Positions 1 through 5,104 of a DNA stretch of 14,262 nt are shown here, piece by piece. The translations under genes were made by a program, and so were the position numbers. Below the pieces are notes generated by a model. That model was not told where the DNA came from and did no database searches. It worked only from the letters and a program-made list of their open reading frames with translations. Location of the stretch: NCBI GenBank assembly GCA_020851855.1, contig JADZBY010000284.1:1-14262 (forward strand), read 5' to 3'. Position 1 is the stretch's first letter, and every line of letters starts with the position of its first letter. Source of the DNA: Anaerolineae bacterium. GTDB taxonomy: Bacteria; Chloroflexota; Anaerolineae; Aggregatilineales; UBA2796.

Positions 1-168
1 CGCCCCTTTGGCCCGTCTGCGCCGCTCGTGTGTTACGGCGGGCGCGCCTTTGACAATGATCCCGGCCTGCGCCGCGAGATCGAGGGGCACTACCTGGGCA
101 GCGATCCGCGCGACGCGCTGAGCACCGTGGCCAATCTGCTCTCGGCGCACAACGGCCACGGCGGCTAA
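1..168 (+). CDS. C-terminal end of a probable cobalamin-binding-domain protein (5' end outside window)
   Basis: Only the last 55 codons are present, open from base 1 to the TAA at 166-168. The peptide runs ...VCYGGRAFDNDPGLRREI, then EGHYLGSDPRDALSTVANLL and a short polar tail. A GG-(R)-x-F...P-L-R...G-x-(Y/F)-LG...A pattern followed by a final hydrophobic helix is how B12-binding domains end in MerR-type light or cobalamin-responsive regulators and in corrinoid proteins. That family knowledge is the basis of the call; the diagnostic DxHxxG motif would lie outside the window. It cannot be told from this fragment whether the protein is a regulator or a methyltransferase subunit. No U-tract hairpin follows directly; a MITE-like element starts 12 bp after the stop codon. 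Confidence 0.5.
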   Translation, partial: RPFGPSAPLVCYGGRAFDNDPGLRREIEGHYLGSDPRDALSTVANLLSAHNGHGG

Positions 169-180
169 GGCGTCGGCTAA

Positions 181-403
181 GAAGCTGTTATGAACGCTGA
201 GCCTCACCCCCTAACCCCCTTCTCCACGCGGAGTACCGCGTAGAGAGGGGAAGAGCGCGGCGGTAGGGCTGGCGATCTCCCCTCTCCACGCCTGCCACCC
301 CAGCGGGGACCCCGGCAGGCGTGGAGAGGGGCCGGGGGTGAGGTCCGGGCGTTGACATCGTCTACCTGGGCAGTGCCCGCCGGTCGACGTTCGTAACAGC
401 CTC
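181..403. mobile_element. MITE-like element with 16-bp terminal inverted repeats and TAA target duplication
   Basis: A 223-bp non-coding element. Left end GAAGCTGTTATGAACG (181-196) and right end CGTTCGTAACAGCCTC (388-403) are inverted repeats matching at 14 of 16 positions. Both ends are flanked by the trinucleotide TAA (178-180 and 404-406), which fits a 3-bp target-site duplication. Three-bp TNA duplications and GAGGCTGTT-like ends are known from some IS5-family subgroups, so mobilisation in trans by such a transposase is an inference. The interior carries the CCTCACCCCC / GGGGGTGAGG repeat annotated separately. It contains no convincing gene. Confidence 0.6.
202..343. repeat. CCTCACCCCC-bounded inverted repeat (copy 1)
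   Basis: Bounded by CCTCACCCCC (202-211) and its reverse complement GGGGGTGAGG (334-343). Inside it, 279-296 and 314-331 form a perfect 18-bp inverted repeat (CCCCTCTCCACGCCTGCC and its complement) separated by 17 nt, and that loop itself contains CCCC-agc-GGGG. Transcribed, it would form a very stable stem. Two more elements in this window have related termini (8946-9063 and 11648-11864) but different interiors. Confidence 0.75.
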
Positions 404-497
404 TAAGGTGCGTCTACGCCTTTTTGACGGCGAGCCGGGAGCCTTTTCGCGGCAAGCCATAGCCTCGTTTTAGGGCATCCTAAGCGGAAATTCGCCC

Positions 498-525
498 TTC
501 ACAGCCCACTGCTGTGGGGTAAAAT
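498..525 (+). promoter_or_regulatory. Candidate promoter of the cation efflux gene, with an inverted repeat in the spacer
   Basis: TTCACA (498-503), a 16-bp spacer and TAAAAT (520-525) give a good sigma-70-type promoter, placing the transcript start near 532 and an 80-nt leader before the ATG at 612. The spacer holds the inverted repeat CCCAC-tgct-GTGGG (505-518), well placed for a repressor or activator, perhaps metal-responsive. Sequence inspection only. The rest of 404-611 shows nothing else recognisable. Confidence 0.5.
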
Positions 526-611
526 AAGCCTCGCGCGGCGGCGCAATTCTGTCCGCCCTTTCTCCCTCAGATTGCCGCCGTTCCCGTTGGCGAGAAGAGA
601 TTGACCCGCCC

Positions 612-1544
612 ATGTCCCAACCCGTTTCGCTCACCAATCGCTCGTCGCTGACCCGCTTCGCGTGGCTGTCCGTGGCCGCTGCCGTGCTCACCATCGGCCT
701 CAAGGCGAGCGCGTACCTGGTGACCGGCTCGGTCGGTTTGCTGTCCGACGCGCTGGAGTCGGGCGTGAATCTGGTGGGCGCGCTCATGGCGCTCGTCATG
801 CTCACCATCGCCGCGCGTCCGGCGGACGACGAGCACACCTACGGGCACAGCAAGGCGGAATACTTCTCCAGCGGCGCGGAAGGCACGCTGATCGTCATCG
901 CCGCGATCAGCATTGCCGTGACGGCCATCGGGCGCTTGCTTCACCCGCAACCCATTGAGCAGGTGGGCGTCGGCCTGATCGTCTCGCTGGCGGCGTCGGC
1001 GATCAACCTGGGGGTGGCGCTCGTCCTGCGGCAGGCGGCGCGGCGCTACGAGTCGATCACGCTCGACGCCGACTCGCGCCACCTGATGACCGACGTATGG
1101 ACTTCGGTGGGCGTGGTGCTCGGCGTGGGCGCGGTGGCGCTCACCGGCTGGGAGTGGCTGGACCCGGTCATCGCGCTGCTGGTGGCGGCGAATATCGTGT
1201 GGTCAGGCGTCCGGATCGTGCATGAGTCGTGGTTGGGCCTGATGGACACCGCACTGCCGCCCGAAGAACAGGCCATCATCCAGAAGGCTATCGAGCCGCA
1301 CCGCCGCCAGGGTGTGGAGTTCCACGCCTTCCGCTCTCGCCAGTCGGGCGCGCGGCGCTTCGTGTCCATGCATGTGCTTGTGCCAGGACAGTGGACCGTG
1401 GACCAGGGCCACCAGTTGTTGGAGCGCGTCGAGGCGGACATCAGCGACGCGCTGCCCAACACGACGGTCTTCACCCACCTCGAATCGCTCAACGATCCCT
1501 CGTCCTGGGAAGACATGACGCTGGACCGGGACTGGTCGAAGTAA
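612..1544 (+). CDS. Cation diffusion facilitator (FieF/YiiP-type) divalent metal efflux transporter
   Basis: A 310-aa inner-membrane protein expected to export divalent metals (Zn, Fe, Cd or Mn) in exchange for protons as a homodimer. About six hydrophobic segments span residues 17-205, followed by a cytoplasmic domain from about 212. The family signature YGHSKAEYFS is at 77-86. In TM5, H157 and D161 match the YiiP site-A pair H153/D157. In TM2, D46 matches YiiP D45, but the D49 position is Ser50, with Glu49 beside it, so metal preference may differ from YiiP. In the C-terminal domain H254, H267, H289 and E291 match the YiiP zinc site, with Glu for the last Asp. Length is normal. The ATG at 612 is preceded by a GAGAAGAGA stretch about 11 nt upstream. 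Its own promoter and terminator suggest a single-gene unit. The substrate cannot be read from sequence alone. Confidence 0.93.
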   Translation: MSQPVSLTNRSSLTRFAWLSVAAAVLTIGLKASAYLVTGSVGLLSDALESGVNLVGALMALVMLTIAARPADDEHTYGHSKAEYFSSGAEGTLIVIAAISIAVTAIGRLLHPQPIEQVGVGLIVSLAASAINLGVALVLRQAARRYESITLDADSRHLMTDVWTSVGVVLGVGAVALTGWEWLDPVIALLVAANIVWSGVRIVHESWLGLMDTALPPEEQAIIQKAIEPHRRQGVEFHAFRSRQSGARRFVSMHVLVPGQWTVDQGHQLLERVEADISDALPNTTVFTHLESLNDPSSWEDMTLDRDWSK

Positions 1545-1567
1545 AAAGGCTCGGACTGGGAAACGCA

Positions 1568-1610
1568 GCCGCCCCGGTGAGCGATCTTGTCTCACCGGGG
1601 CGGCGTTCTT
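1568..1610 (+). terminator. Rho-independent terminator after the cation efflux gene
   Basis: A perfect 14-bp stem, GCCGCCCCGGTGAG (1568-1581) with CTCACCGGGGCGGC (1591-1604), and a 9-nt loop, followed by GTTCTT. It begins 23 nt after the stop codon. The U-tract is short but the stem is very stable. The gene on the opposite strand ends at 1673, so it may also help separate the convergent transcripts. Confidence 0.8.
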
Positions 1611-1672
1611 CCTGGACACAGGCACAGGCACAGGCTGGAGCGAGCAGCGGTTTGAATTGCCTCGATGTCCGA

Positions 1673-2320
1673 TCAGCCAATCGGCTCTTTGTAGATGACG
1701 TACTCGCAAAACTCCGCGCCCATCGCGTGACATTTCGTCTCGACGATGCGGAACTCACGCCCGCCGCTCACCCAGCGCAGCGCTTCCTGCAAGATGCCCG
1801 TCGCGATGTGGCAGCACGGCTTGTCCGACGTGCGATTCCAGCACATCGAGCACTTCTTAATGACGTACAGGTAGTGATCGTCGTACTCTTCGACCACGGA
1901 CAGTTGGTCGCTGAAGTTGGTGAAGATAGACGCCACCGCCGGGATGCCCATCTTGAGCTTGGCGGCCAGCGGCAGCACGCGGAAAGCCAGGTCGCCTGCG
2001 CCCGCCAGCGCGCCGAAATTCTTCAATCCCTGGGCAAAGACCGCCCGCCCGGCCCGCTGAGCCAGCCCACGCCCACCGCGCACGCCGTACAGGTCTTCGA
2101 GCGCCACGCTCAGCGAGGAGATATGGGCGAAGTCCACCTCTCGCTGCAAGTTTTCCGGCGGGCGCTGGCTGATGTATTGCGACAGCCCGGCCCGGTGCAG
2201 GAGCGCGTTCAGGCCATTCGTGCCCATCACATCTTCCAGGGCTTCCAGGAAAATGCGTATCATCTTGTTGGGATAGTACAGGCCGCTCGGGGCCACGATT
2301 GGCTGCGTCGCAGTAGACAT
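1673..2320 (-). CDS. V4R (4-vinyl reductase) domain protein with a cysteine-rich cluster
   Basis: A 215-aa soluble protein. The second half matches the V4R domain, a small-molecule-binding fold known from BchJ and from sensor regions of some aromatic-compound regulators: CCHIATG (169-175), then GGREFRIVETKCHAMGAEFC (186-205), where the paired C-x-x-x-G-x-x-x-C (C197, C205) is the family hallmark. Additional C157, C160, C169 and C170 plus H171 and H198 could hold a metal or Fe-S centre or act as a redox switch; that is inference. The N-terminal half (residues 20-110) is helical with no recognised motif. Start chosen at the ATG at 2320 (MSTATQP), 9 nt after GGAG; an in-frame ATG at 2335 has no Shine-Dalgarno. 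It lies 115 bp downstream of a PadR regulator gene on the same strand, suggesting sensor and regulator work together. Substrate unknown. Confidence 0.8.
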   Translation of the reverse strand: MSTATQPIVAPSGLYYPNKMIRIFLEALEDVMGTNGLNALLHRAGLSQYISQRPPENLQREVDFAHISSLSVALEDLYGVRGGRGLAQRAGRAVFAQGLKNFGALAGAGDLAFRVLPLAAKLKMGIPAVASIFTNFSDQLSVVEEYDDHYLYVIKKCSMCWNRTSDKPCCHIATGILQEALRWVSGGREFRIVETKCHAMGAEFCEYVIYKEPIG

Positions 2321-2346
2321 TATCACTCGCTCCATGTGCTTAGGTA

Positions 2347-2380
2347 GTCAGCGATTATGCGGGCCAGACGGACCGCTGAC
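2347..2380. promoter_or_regulatory. Inverted repeat upstream of the V4R gene (possible operator)
   Basis: GTCAGCG (2347-2353) and CGCTGAC (2374-2380) form a 7-bp inverted repeat with a 20-nt spacer, ending 27 bp upstream of the V4R start. It could be an operator or a weak RNA hairpin in a PadR-V4R transcript. No clear -35/-10 pair is visible between the two genes. Confidence 0.25.
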
Positions 2381-2435
2381 GGCCCACCCGCCTTGAACGT
2401 AATGCGTTGACCTGTCATTTTAGCCCGGTCTGGGC

Positions 2436-3041
2436 TTACGCGATAGGCATTGCCGCGCGCGCAGGCCGGGCCGCGCCGATCCGGTCGCGTTCCGCCCGAA
2501 GCCGCCGCTGCGCCATCTGAACCCAGGCGCGCAGCGTGTTCAGCTCCATCATCGTCGCCTCGATAAGCAGTTGCTGGTGCACCGATTGGGCCAGCATACG
2601 CATATCGTACCAGATTCGCTGGGTTACGTCATACGAGTCTACTGCTTTTTCATATGCGTCAAGCCAGGCCAGCACTTCGTCTACCGTCAGGCGGTGCTCG
2701 GCAAAGGTGAACTTCAGAAGGGACAGGTCGCGCTCGTCCAGGATCGCGCCGCGTATGACCGGCAGGCGCAGCCACTCGTCCAGCAACCGCTCACCCGGCG
2801 GCAGGACGCGGTACAGGCGGCGCGGGCGCGCATCGCTGCTGGCGTCAACGTCGCTGGAGATGATGCCCTGGCTTTCGAGACGTTTGAGCGCCGGGTAAAT
2901 TGCGCCGGGGCTGCCGCTCCACCGGCTGGCGGCGCGCTCCATCACGCTGATGATGCCGTAGCCGGTCTGCGGCGCGATGCTGAGTAGCCCCAGGATGATG
3001 TACTCCAGCGTGGTCAGGTCGCGCGTGCGTTCGCTGGCCAT
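2436..3041 (-). CDS. PadR-family transcriptional regulator
   Basis: A 201-aa DNA-binding regulator. Residues about 9-85 are the PadR winged helix: LTTLEYIILGLLSIAPQTGY, then ISVMERAASRWSGSPGAIYP and ALKRLESQGII, with the conserved GxIYPxLxRLExxGLI-type recognition region. The C-terminal half (about 95-190) is the long helical dimerisation region of the Vir-like PadR class (PF10400 type), with LLKFTFAEHRLTVDEVLAWLDAYEK visible as two short blocks. Most PadR proteins repress nearby genes and release DNA on binding an effector. Start at the ATG at 3041 (MASERT), because GAGGAG sits just upstream and the candidate promoter start falls near 3092, which rules out the longer in-frame start there. 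The V4R gene follows and the WXG100 array is divergent, so either may be its target; this is inference. Confidence 0.88.
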   Translation of the reverse strand: MASERTRDLTTLEYIILGLLSIAPQTGYGIISVMERAASRWSGSPGAIYPALKRLESQGIISSDVDASSDARPRRLYRVLPPGERLLDEWLRLPVIRGAILDERDLSLLKFTFAEHRLTVDEVLAWLDAYEKAVDSYDVTQRIWYDMRMLAQSVHQQLLIEATMMELNTLRAWVQMAQRRLRAERDRIGAARPARAAMPIA

Positions 3042-3098
3042 GCGCTCCTCGTTTCGTGTCGGGCGAGCGGTCCGACGGCGGTTATTACGCATAGATAC

Positions 3099-3127
3099 AC
3101 ACTACGTCTCTTCAGGGCATAAGTCAA
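3099..3127 (-). promoter_or_regulatory. Candidate promoter of the padR-V4R unit
   Basis: On the minus strand TTGACT (plus positions 3122-3127), a 17-bp spacer and TAGTGT (3099-3104). The transcript would start near 3092 and give a leader of about 50 nt before the padR ATG at 3041. The -35 is strong and the -10 moderate. The flanking region 3130-3370 is notably AT-richer than the rest of the window (for example AAATATATATCG at 3180-3191) and shows no gene. Confidence 0.45.
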
Positions 3128-3380
3128 TGCCTGACTATGCCGCCAACGGGCTTGTTATAGGTTTGTGATGGGCGTGGGCAAATATATATCGAAAAGATAA
3201 CAGCAGGACGCGCCGGGCCGGTCCCATGCAGGCCGAATGAAGCGCCACACGGCTCTGTGAGGGCAGGACTCCGGTCTTGTTTCGGTGCGCAATTGGCCTT
3301 GCTTATTCATTGTTCCTCAATAACCTATAAAAATCCCATAAAAGCATGGCCCGGACGGGCGATTCTGGATGGGCGCTTGC

Positions 3381-3409
3381 TTGACTTGCTCCCGCGCCGC
3401 TCCTAAACT
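3381..3409 (+). promoter_or_regulatory. Candidate promoter of the WXG100-like operon
   Basis: TTGACT (3381-3386), exactly 17 bp, then TAAACT (3404-3409). This predicts a transcript start near 3416 and a 5' leader of about 235 nt before the first gene at 3651. A second, weaker AT-rich -10-like box TATAAA lies at 3326-3331 without a well-spaced -35. Confidence 0.55.
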
Positions 3410-3415
3410 GAGATC

Positions 3416-3650
3416 ATTCAGCGCGACCACGGCAACAACCCAGCAAGAGCACCAGTCGGATGGGAGAGCGTCGTGCGCGCAGGTGGCCGAACTCATCGGC
3501 GATCAAGCTCAAGGTGGGGCATTACCAGCCTCTGATGTGATAGCCGAAAGGGTCCGCGCGGTACAGGCTGTCACAAAGCCACAGGGCGGTGTGCCGAAGC
3601 AACCTCTTCGCACTAGCCGACATGGTCGAGCAAAAGGAAGGGTGAGAGGA
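3416..3650 (+). promoter_or_regulatory. Long 5' leader of the WXG100-like operon with a hairpin
   Basis: About 235 nt between the predicted transcript start and the first start codon. It holds a hairpin GTGCCGAAG (3591-3599) / CTTCGCAC (3606-3613) with a one-base bulge and loop CAACCT, ending 37 nt before the ATG, with no U-tract. The reading frame is open through here in phase with the first WXG gene, but the only strong ribosome site is at 3641-3650, so I treat it as untranslated. I could not match it to a known riboswitch class. Confidence 0.35.
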
Positions 3651-3950
3651 ATGGCTGGTTATAAGATCCAGTGCAACTACGATGACCTGGAAGGCGCTGC
3701 CCAACTGTTTGCGCGTGAATCGCAGCAGACCGAGCAGCTGATGCGCCAGGTCGGCCAGCTCGTCGGTTCGCTTCAGGGTGGTGGATGGATCGGCGTAGGC
3801 GCTCAGGCGTTTTTCCAGGAAATGGAAGACCTGGTGAACCCCGGCCTGCAGCGTCTGGTCAGTGCCCTGAGCGATGCCAGCGACGCGGCGAAGCGTATCG
3901 CCGATGCTTTCCAGCAGGCCGAAGACGAGGCGGGCGGCCTGTTCCGCTAA
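3651..3950 (+). CDS. WXG100-family (ESAT-6-like) small protein, A-type, first copy
   Basis: A 99-aa protein with the WXG100 plan: helix, turn with W46-I47-G48, then helix. Family members are secreted as helical-hairpin dimers by type VII (Esx/Yuk) systems or form targeting domains of toxins. The first helix is about residues 12-42 and the second about 49-92, followed by F87-x-x-x-E91, which resembles the YxxxD/E secretion signal. It shares Q-x-F-x-R-x-x-Q-x-TEQ and W-x-G-x-GA-x-x-F-x-QE with the gene at 4311 in an ungapped alignment, so the two are paralogues. The ATG at 3651 is chosen because AGAGG lies directly upstream; the reading frame continues open to 3369 but the added segment is unlike the family and lacks a ribosome site. 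First gene of a four-gene operon. No Esx ATPase or membrane component is in view, so secretion is inferred. Confidence 0.85.
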   Translation: MAGYKIQCNYDDLEGAAQLFARESQQTEQLMRQVGQLVGSLQGGGWIGVGAQAFFQEMEDLVNPGLQRLVSALSDASDAAKRIADAFQQAEDEAGGLFR

Positions 3951-3999
3951 TCTCGGATAGCGCCCTCAGTATTCACTATCAGACTCTCAGGAGGAAACC

Positions 4000-4296
4000 A
4001 TGCCTGATGTCCAGATGGACTATGACATGATGGAAGACATGAACAATGTCTTCAAGAATGGCGCCCAGCAGCTGTCCGAGACCCGGCAGGCGATGGAAAA
4101 TCTGGCGCAGCAGATGGAAGGCGGCTCGTTGCTTGGTGAGGGCGGTGATGCCTTCGCCGACGCCCTGCGCAGCATTCTCGGCCCACGCCTGAATAAGCTG
4201 GAGCAGAAGTTCAACGAGCTTGCCCAGGACATTATCGGCGCTGTTCGTGACCTGCGCGATGGTGACAAAGAAGCCGCGAGCCGGTTCAAGGGCTGA
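4000..4296 (+). CDS. WXG100-like small protein lacking the Trp (LLG variant), B-type, first copy
   Basis: A 98-aa, acidic, Met- and Gln-rich helical protein. It has the WXG100 length and hairpin plan, but the turn is L44-L45-G46 instead of W-x-G, followed by the usual G-x-x-F (G49-D-A-F52). No signal peptide or membrane segment is visible. It aligns without gaps with the gene at 4674: M6-D7-Y8, E12, M14, N16-V17-F18, P62, L67, E73-L74, G80-A81, LRDGD (85-89) and R95-F96 are shared. A strong AGGAGG lies 5 nt before the ATG. It follows the A-type gene by 49 bp, an arrangement like EsxA/EsxB partner pairs, so an A-B heterodimer is the likely form; that is inference. Confidence 0.75.
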   Translation: MPDVQMDYDMMEDMNNVFKNGAQQLSETRQAMENLAQQMEGGSLLGEGGDAFADALRSILGPRLNKLEQKFNELAQDIIGAVRDLRDGDKEAASRFKG

Positions 4297-4310
4297 GAGG
4301 AGCTTGAACG

Positions 4311-4634
4311 ATGAGTATCTTCAGTGTAATTGCTGACGAAGTCGAAGAACAGGTCCAGCAATTCCAGCGCCAGGGGCAGCGCACGGAGCAGGTGGTCAAC
4401 ACCATCCGCACCAACATGCAGCCCATCCAGAACGGGGCGTGGACGGGCCAGGGCGCGCGGTCTTTCATTCAGGAGATCGTCACCCGCGTCATCCCGCAGA
4501 TCATGGAACTCATCGCCGCGATTGCTGGTTTCGGCGGTGGCATCGGCAAAGCCCTGAACATCATGACCAACGCGGACAAGATGGTCAAGGGCATCGTGGG
4601 CCAGGTTTCCGACACGTTCTCGTCGATTTTCTAG
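4311..4634 (+). CDS. WXG100-family small protein, A-type, second copy
   Basis: A 107-aa protein with the classical turn W44-T45-G46 between two helices, Gln-rich in the first half and hydrophobic after residue 56 (IPQIMELIAAIAGFGGGIG, 61-79). The hydrophobic, Gly-rich stretch is unusual for a soluble WXG100 partner and could touch membrane or another subunit. It is paralogous to the gene at 3651: TEQ, W-x-G-x-GA-x-x-F-x-QE and the proline of the second helix fall at the same positions with a constant offset of two residues. The ATG at 4311 follows GAGAGGAG and lies 14 bp after the previous stop, so the two are translated from one message. No YxxxD/E-type tail is evident; the C-terminus ends VSDTFSSIF. 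Confidence 0.82.
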   Translation: MSIFSVIADEVEEQVQQFQRQGQRTEQVVNTIRTNMQPIQNGAWTGQGARSFIQEIVTRVIPQIMELIAAIAGFGGGIGKALNIMTNADKMVKGIVGQVSDTFSSIF

Positions 4635-4673
4635 GTCGAACCGCCCGCTCAGGAGTGATCCCGAGGAGGAACG

Positions 4674-4967
4674 ATGGCTGACGTATCAATGGACTATGGC
4701 GTCGTCGAGAACATGGCCAATGTGTTTGGCACTTCCGGCGACGTGTTGAAGGCGGTGGCCAAGGCCCTGCAAATCGCCAGCTCGATTTTGAAGGCGACGG
4801 CGATGTTCGGAATGATCGGCAATCTCGCCCTGGCCCGCTACCTGGACGGTATTCACCCGAAGTGCACGCAGCTTGGCGACACCTGCACCGAGCTGAAGGG
4901 CGACCTGATGGGCGCCATCTCTAGCCTGCGCGACGGTGACAACAGCGGTTCGCAGCGGTTCGTCTGA
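4674..4967 (+). CDS. WXG100-like small protein without WXG, B-type, second copy
   Basis: A 97-aa protein recognisable only through its ungapped similarity to the gene at 4000: MADVSMDY at the start, N16-V17-F18, G80-A81, LRDGD (85-89) and R95-F96. The turn motif is gone; the middle instead reads ASSILKATAMFGMIGNLAL (35-53), a hydrophobic stretch. It has two cysteines, C64 and C71, spaced seven residues apart and so on one face of the predicted second helix; the first copy has none there. This suggests divergence after duplication, perhaps to a disulfide-bonded or membrane-associated partner (inference). GAGGAGG lies 4-5 nt before the ATG. Last gene of the operon, 65 bp before a strong terminator. 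Confidence 0.72.
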   Translation: MADVSMDYGVVENMANVFGTSGDVLKAVAKALQIASSILKATAMFGMIGNLALARYLDGIHPKCTQLGDTCTELKGDLMGAISSLRDGDNSGSQRFV

Positions 4968-5032
4968 TCCGTCTGATCTGGCGAGCACAACGCTCCGGCA
5001 CTGGAACGCGATGTACTGGAAGTTGTGACGCG

Positions 5033-5077
5033 ACGCCGCCCCGGGGGTACACCAGCCCGGGGCGGTGTCTCTTTTTG
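5033..5077 (+). terminator. Rho-independent terminator of the WXG100-like operon
   Basis: A 13-bp stem, ACGCCGCCCCGGG (5033-5045) with CCCGGGGCGGTGT (5056-5068) including one G-U pair, and a 10-nt loop, followed by CTCTTTTTG. Orientation of the T-run shows it serves the plus-strand operon. It lies between convergent units: tilS on the minus strand ends at 5105, and the minus-strand copy has no U-tract. Confidence 0.88.
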
Positions 5078-5104
5078 CCGCCTTGTCCCGCTTCCCGGTC
5101 CGCT

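Noticed and set aside
181..403. CRISPR array or tandem repeat
   Set aside because: Repeats are inverted and nested, not regularly spaced direct repeats, and there are no spacers or cas genes.
1616..1635. Short ACAGGC tandem repeat (three units)
   Set aside because: Only about 18 bp; too short to be meaningful.
3369..3650. 94-residue N-terminal extension of the first WXG100-like protein
   Set aside because: The added segment has no family resemblance and no ribosome site, and the predicted transcript start at about 3416 lies after its start codon.
3541..3650. Possible cyclic-di-GMP (GEMM-like) riboswitch, from CACAAAGCCACAGGG and GCCGAAAGGG fragments
   Set aside because: The spacing between the GAAA loop and the CAAAGCC segment is far too long and the pairing partners are missing, so I could not fold it into the known architecture.
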